Source: an uncultured Lachnospiraceae bacterium (lineage in GTDB: Bacteria; Bacillota; Clostridia; Lachnospirales; Lachnospiraceae). From it: DNA of 6,713 nt. Location: assembly GCA_946566415.1 (NCBI GenBank), contig CAMNWW010000120.1, forward strand, positions 1-6,713, in the 5' to 3' direction. The translations under genes and the position numbers were made by a program. Below are positions 6,307 to 6,713 of this stretch, piece after piece; positions within the stretch are counted from its first letter, which is position 1; every line of letters begins with the position of its first letter. The notes under the pieces are model-generated. The model was not told where the DNA came from and ran no database searches. It saw only the letters and a list, made by a program, of their open reading frames with translations.

Positions 6307-6713
6307 ATGATTTCAAAGAAGATGGAGGGCATGGTGGCGAACAGTTCCGCTATCCGCGCCATGTTTGAAGAGGGTAACCGCATGGCAAAGCTTTATGGGG
6401 CGGAAAATGTATATGATTTCAGCTTGGGCAACCCTAATGTGGCGGCGCCGGAGGCTGTTAAAAGGGCGATTCTTGAATTAGTAAATGAAGAGGATTCTCT
6501 TGTACTCCATGGATACACGAACAGCAATGCAGGATATGAGGACGTGCGCCAGAAAGTGGCGGATTCCCTGAACGCCCGCTTCAATACCGCGTTTTCAGCA
6601 AAGAATATTACGATGACCGTCGGAGCGGCGGGCGGGCTTAACGTTATCTTGAAGACTCTGCTGAATCCTGGAGATGAGGTGATCGTTTTCGCCCCCTATT
6701 TTGGAGAGTACAG
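6307..6713 (+). CDS. PLP-dependent class I/II aminotransferase, N-terminal part
   Basis: The reading frame is open from ATG 6307 to the end of the window, giving 135 codons plus two bases, so the 3' part is missing. It matches the N-terminal third of fold-type I aminotransferases of the aspartate/aromatic type, which usually run to about 390-400 residues and move an amino group between an amino acid and a 2-oxo acid using pyridoxal phosphate. Visible markers are FSLGNP (38-43), which forms the substrate-facing N-terminal loop, HGYTNSNAGYEDVR (68-81), the TVGAAGGLN segment (104-112) that binds the cofactor phosphate, and LLNPGDEVIVFAPYF (118-132), where the aromatic residue stacks near the cofactor. 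The catalytic lysine lies beyond the window. Substrate preference cannot be decided from this part. It is the last of the co-oriented run and is probably in the same transcript as the DUF2156 gene. Confidence 0.9.
   Translation, partial: MISKKMEGMVANSSAIRAMFEEGNRMAKLYGAENVYDFSLGNPNVAAPEAVKRAILELVNEEDSLVLHGYTNSNAGYEDVRQKVADSLNARFNTAFSAKNITMTVGAAGGLNVILKTLLNPGDEVIVFAPYFGEY

Overview
The window looks like an ordinary chromosomal housekeeping segment of a Gram-positive, low-to-moderate-GC anaerobe of the class Clostridia, most likely a Lachnospiraceae member. The reasons are the family content (YqhQ/DUF1385, PrmC, RF1, an MnmM/YtqB-type methylase, a DUF2156 protein), the strong purine-rich Shine-Dalgarno sequences, and the RF1 sequence GNGGQCVN, which I associate with clostridial RF1s. 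The taxonomic placement is inference from sequence style, not from a search.

Layout: seven genes, all on the + strand, head to tail, with almost no non-coding DNA. In order they are yqhQ (13-1005), prmC (1002-1859, overlapping yqhQ by 4 bases), prfA encoding release factor 1 (1876-2949), a half-size ABC exporter (3003-4739), a small SAM-dependent methylase of the MnmM/YtqB family (4755-5309), a DUF2156 protein (5346-6284), and the first 135 codons of a PLP-dependent class I/II aminotransferase cut by the window end (from 6307). The gaps are -4, 16, 53, 15, 36 and 22 bases. I see no convincing terminator or internal promoter, so the whole stretch could be one transcript, beginning upstream of base 1. 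In related genomes rpmE (ribosomal protein L31) and rho often lie upstream of this set, but they are not visible here.

How the genes fit together: prmC and prfA are an enzyme-substrate pair. PrmC methylates the glutamine of the GGQ motif of RF1 (Gln233 here), which speeds peptide release at stop codons. The MnmM-like enzyme probably finishes a wobble-uridine modification in tRNA, so at least three of the seven genes serve translation. The ABC exporter, DUF2156 protein and aminotransferase have no obvious link to translation and are probably co-transcribed neighbours.

I found no mobile element, CRISPR array, RNA gene, prophage or defence system, and no stretch over 60 bases without a gene. 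The most thought-provoking points are modest. YqhQ carries its own conserved GGQ-x-V motif and is translationally coupled to the GGQ methyltransferase. Both methyltransferases in the run start with non-ATG codons. The DUF2156 protein is an uncharacterised soluble relative of aminoacyl-phospholipid synthases.
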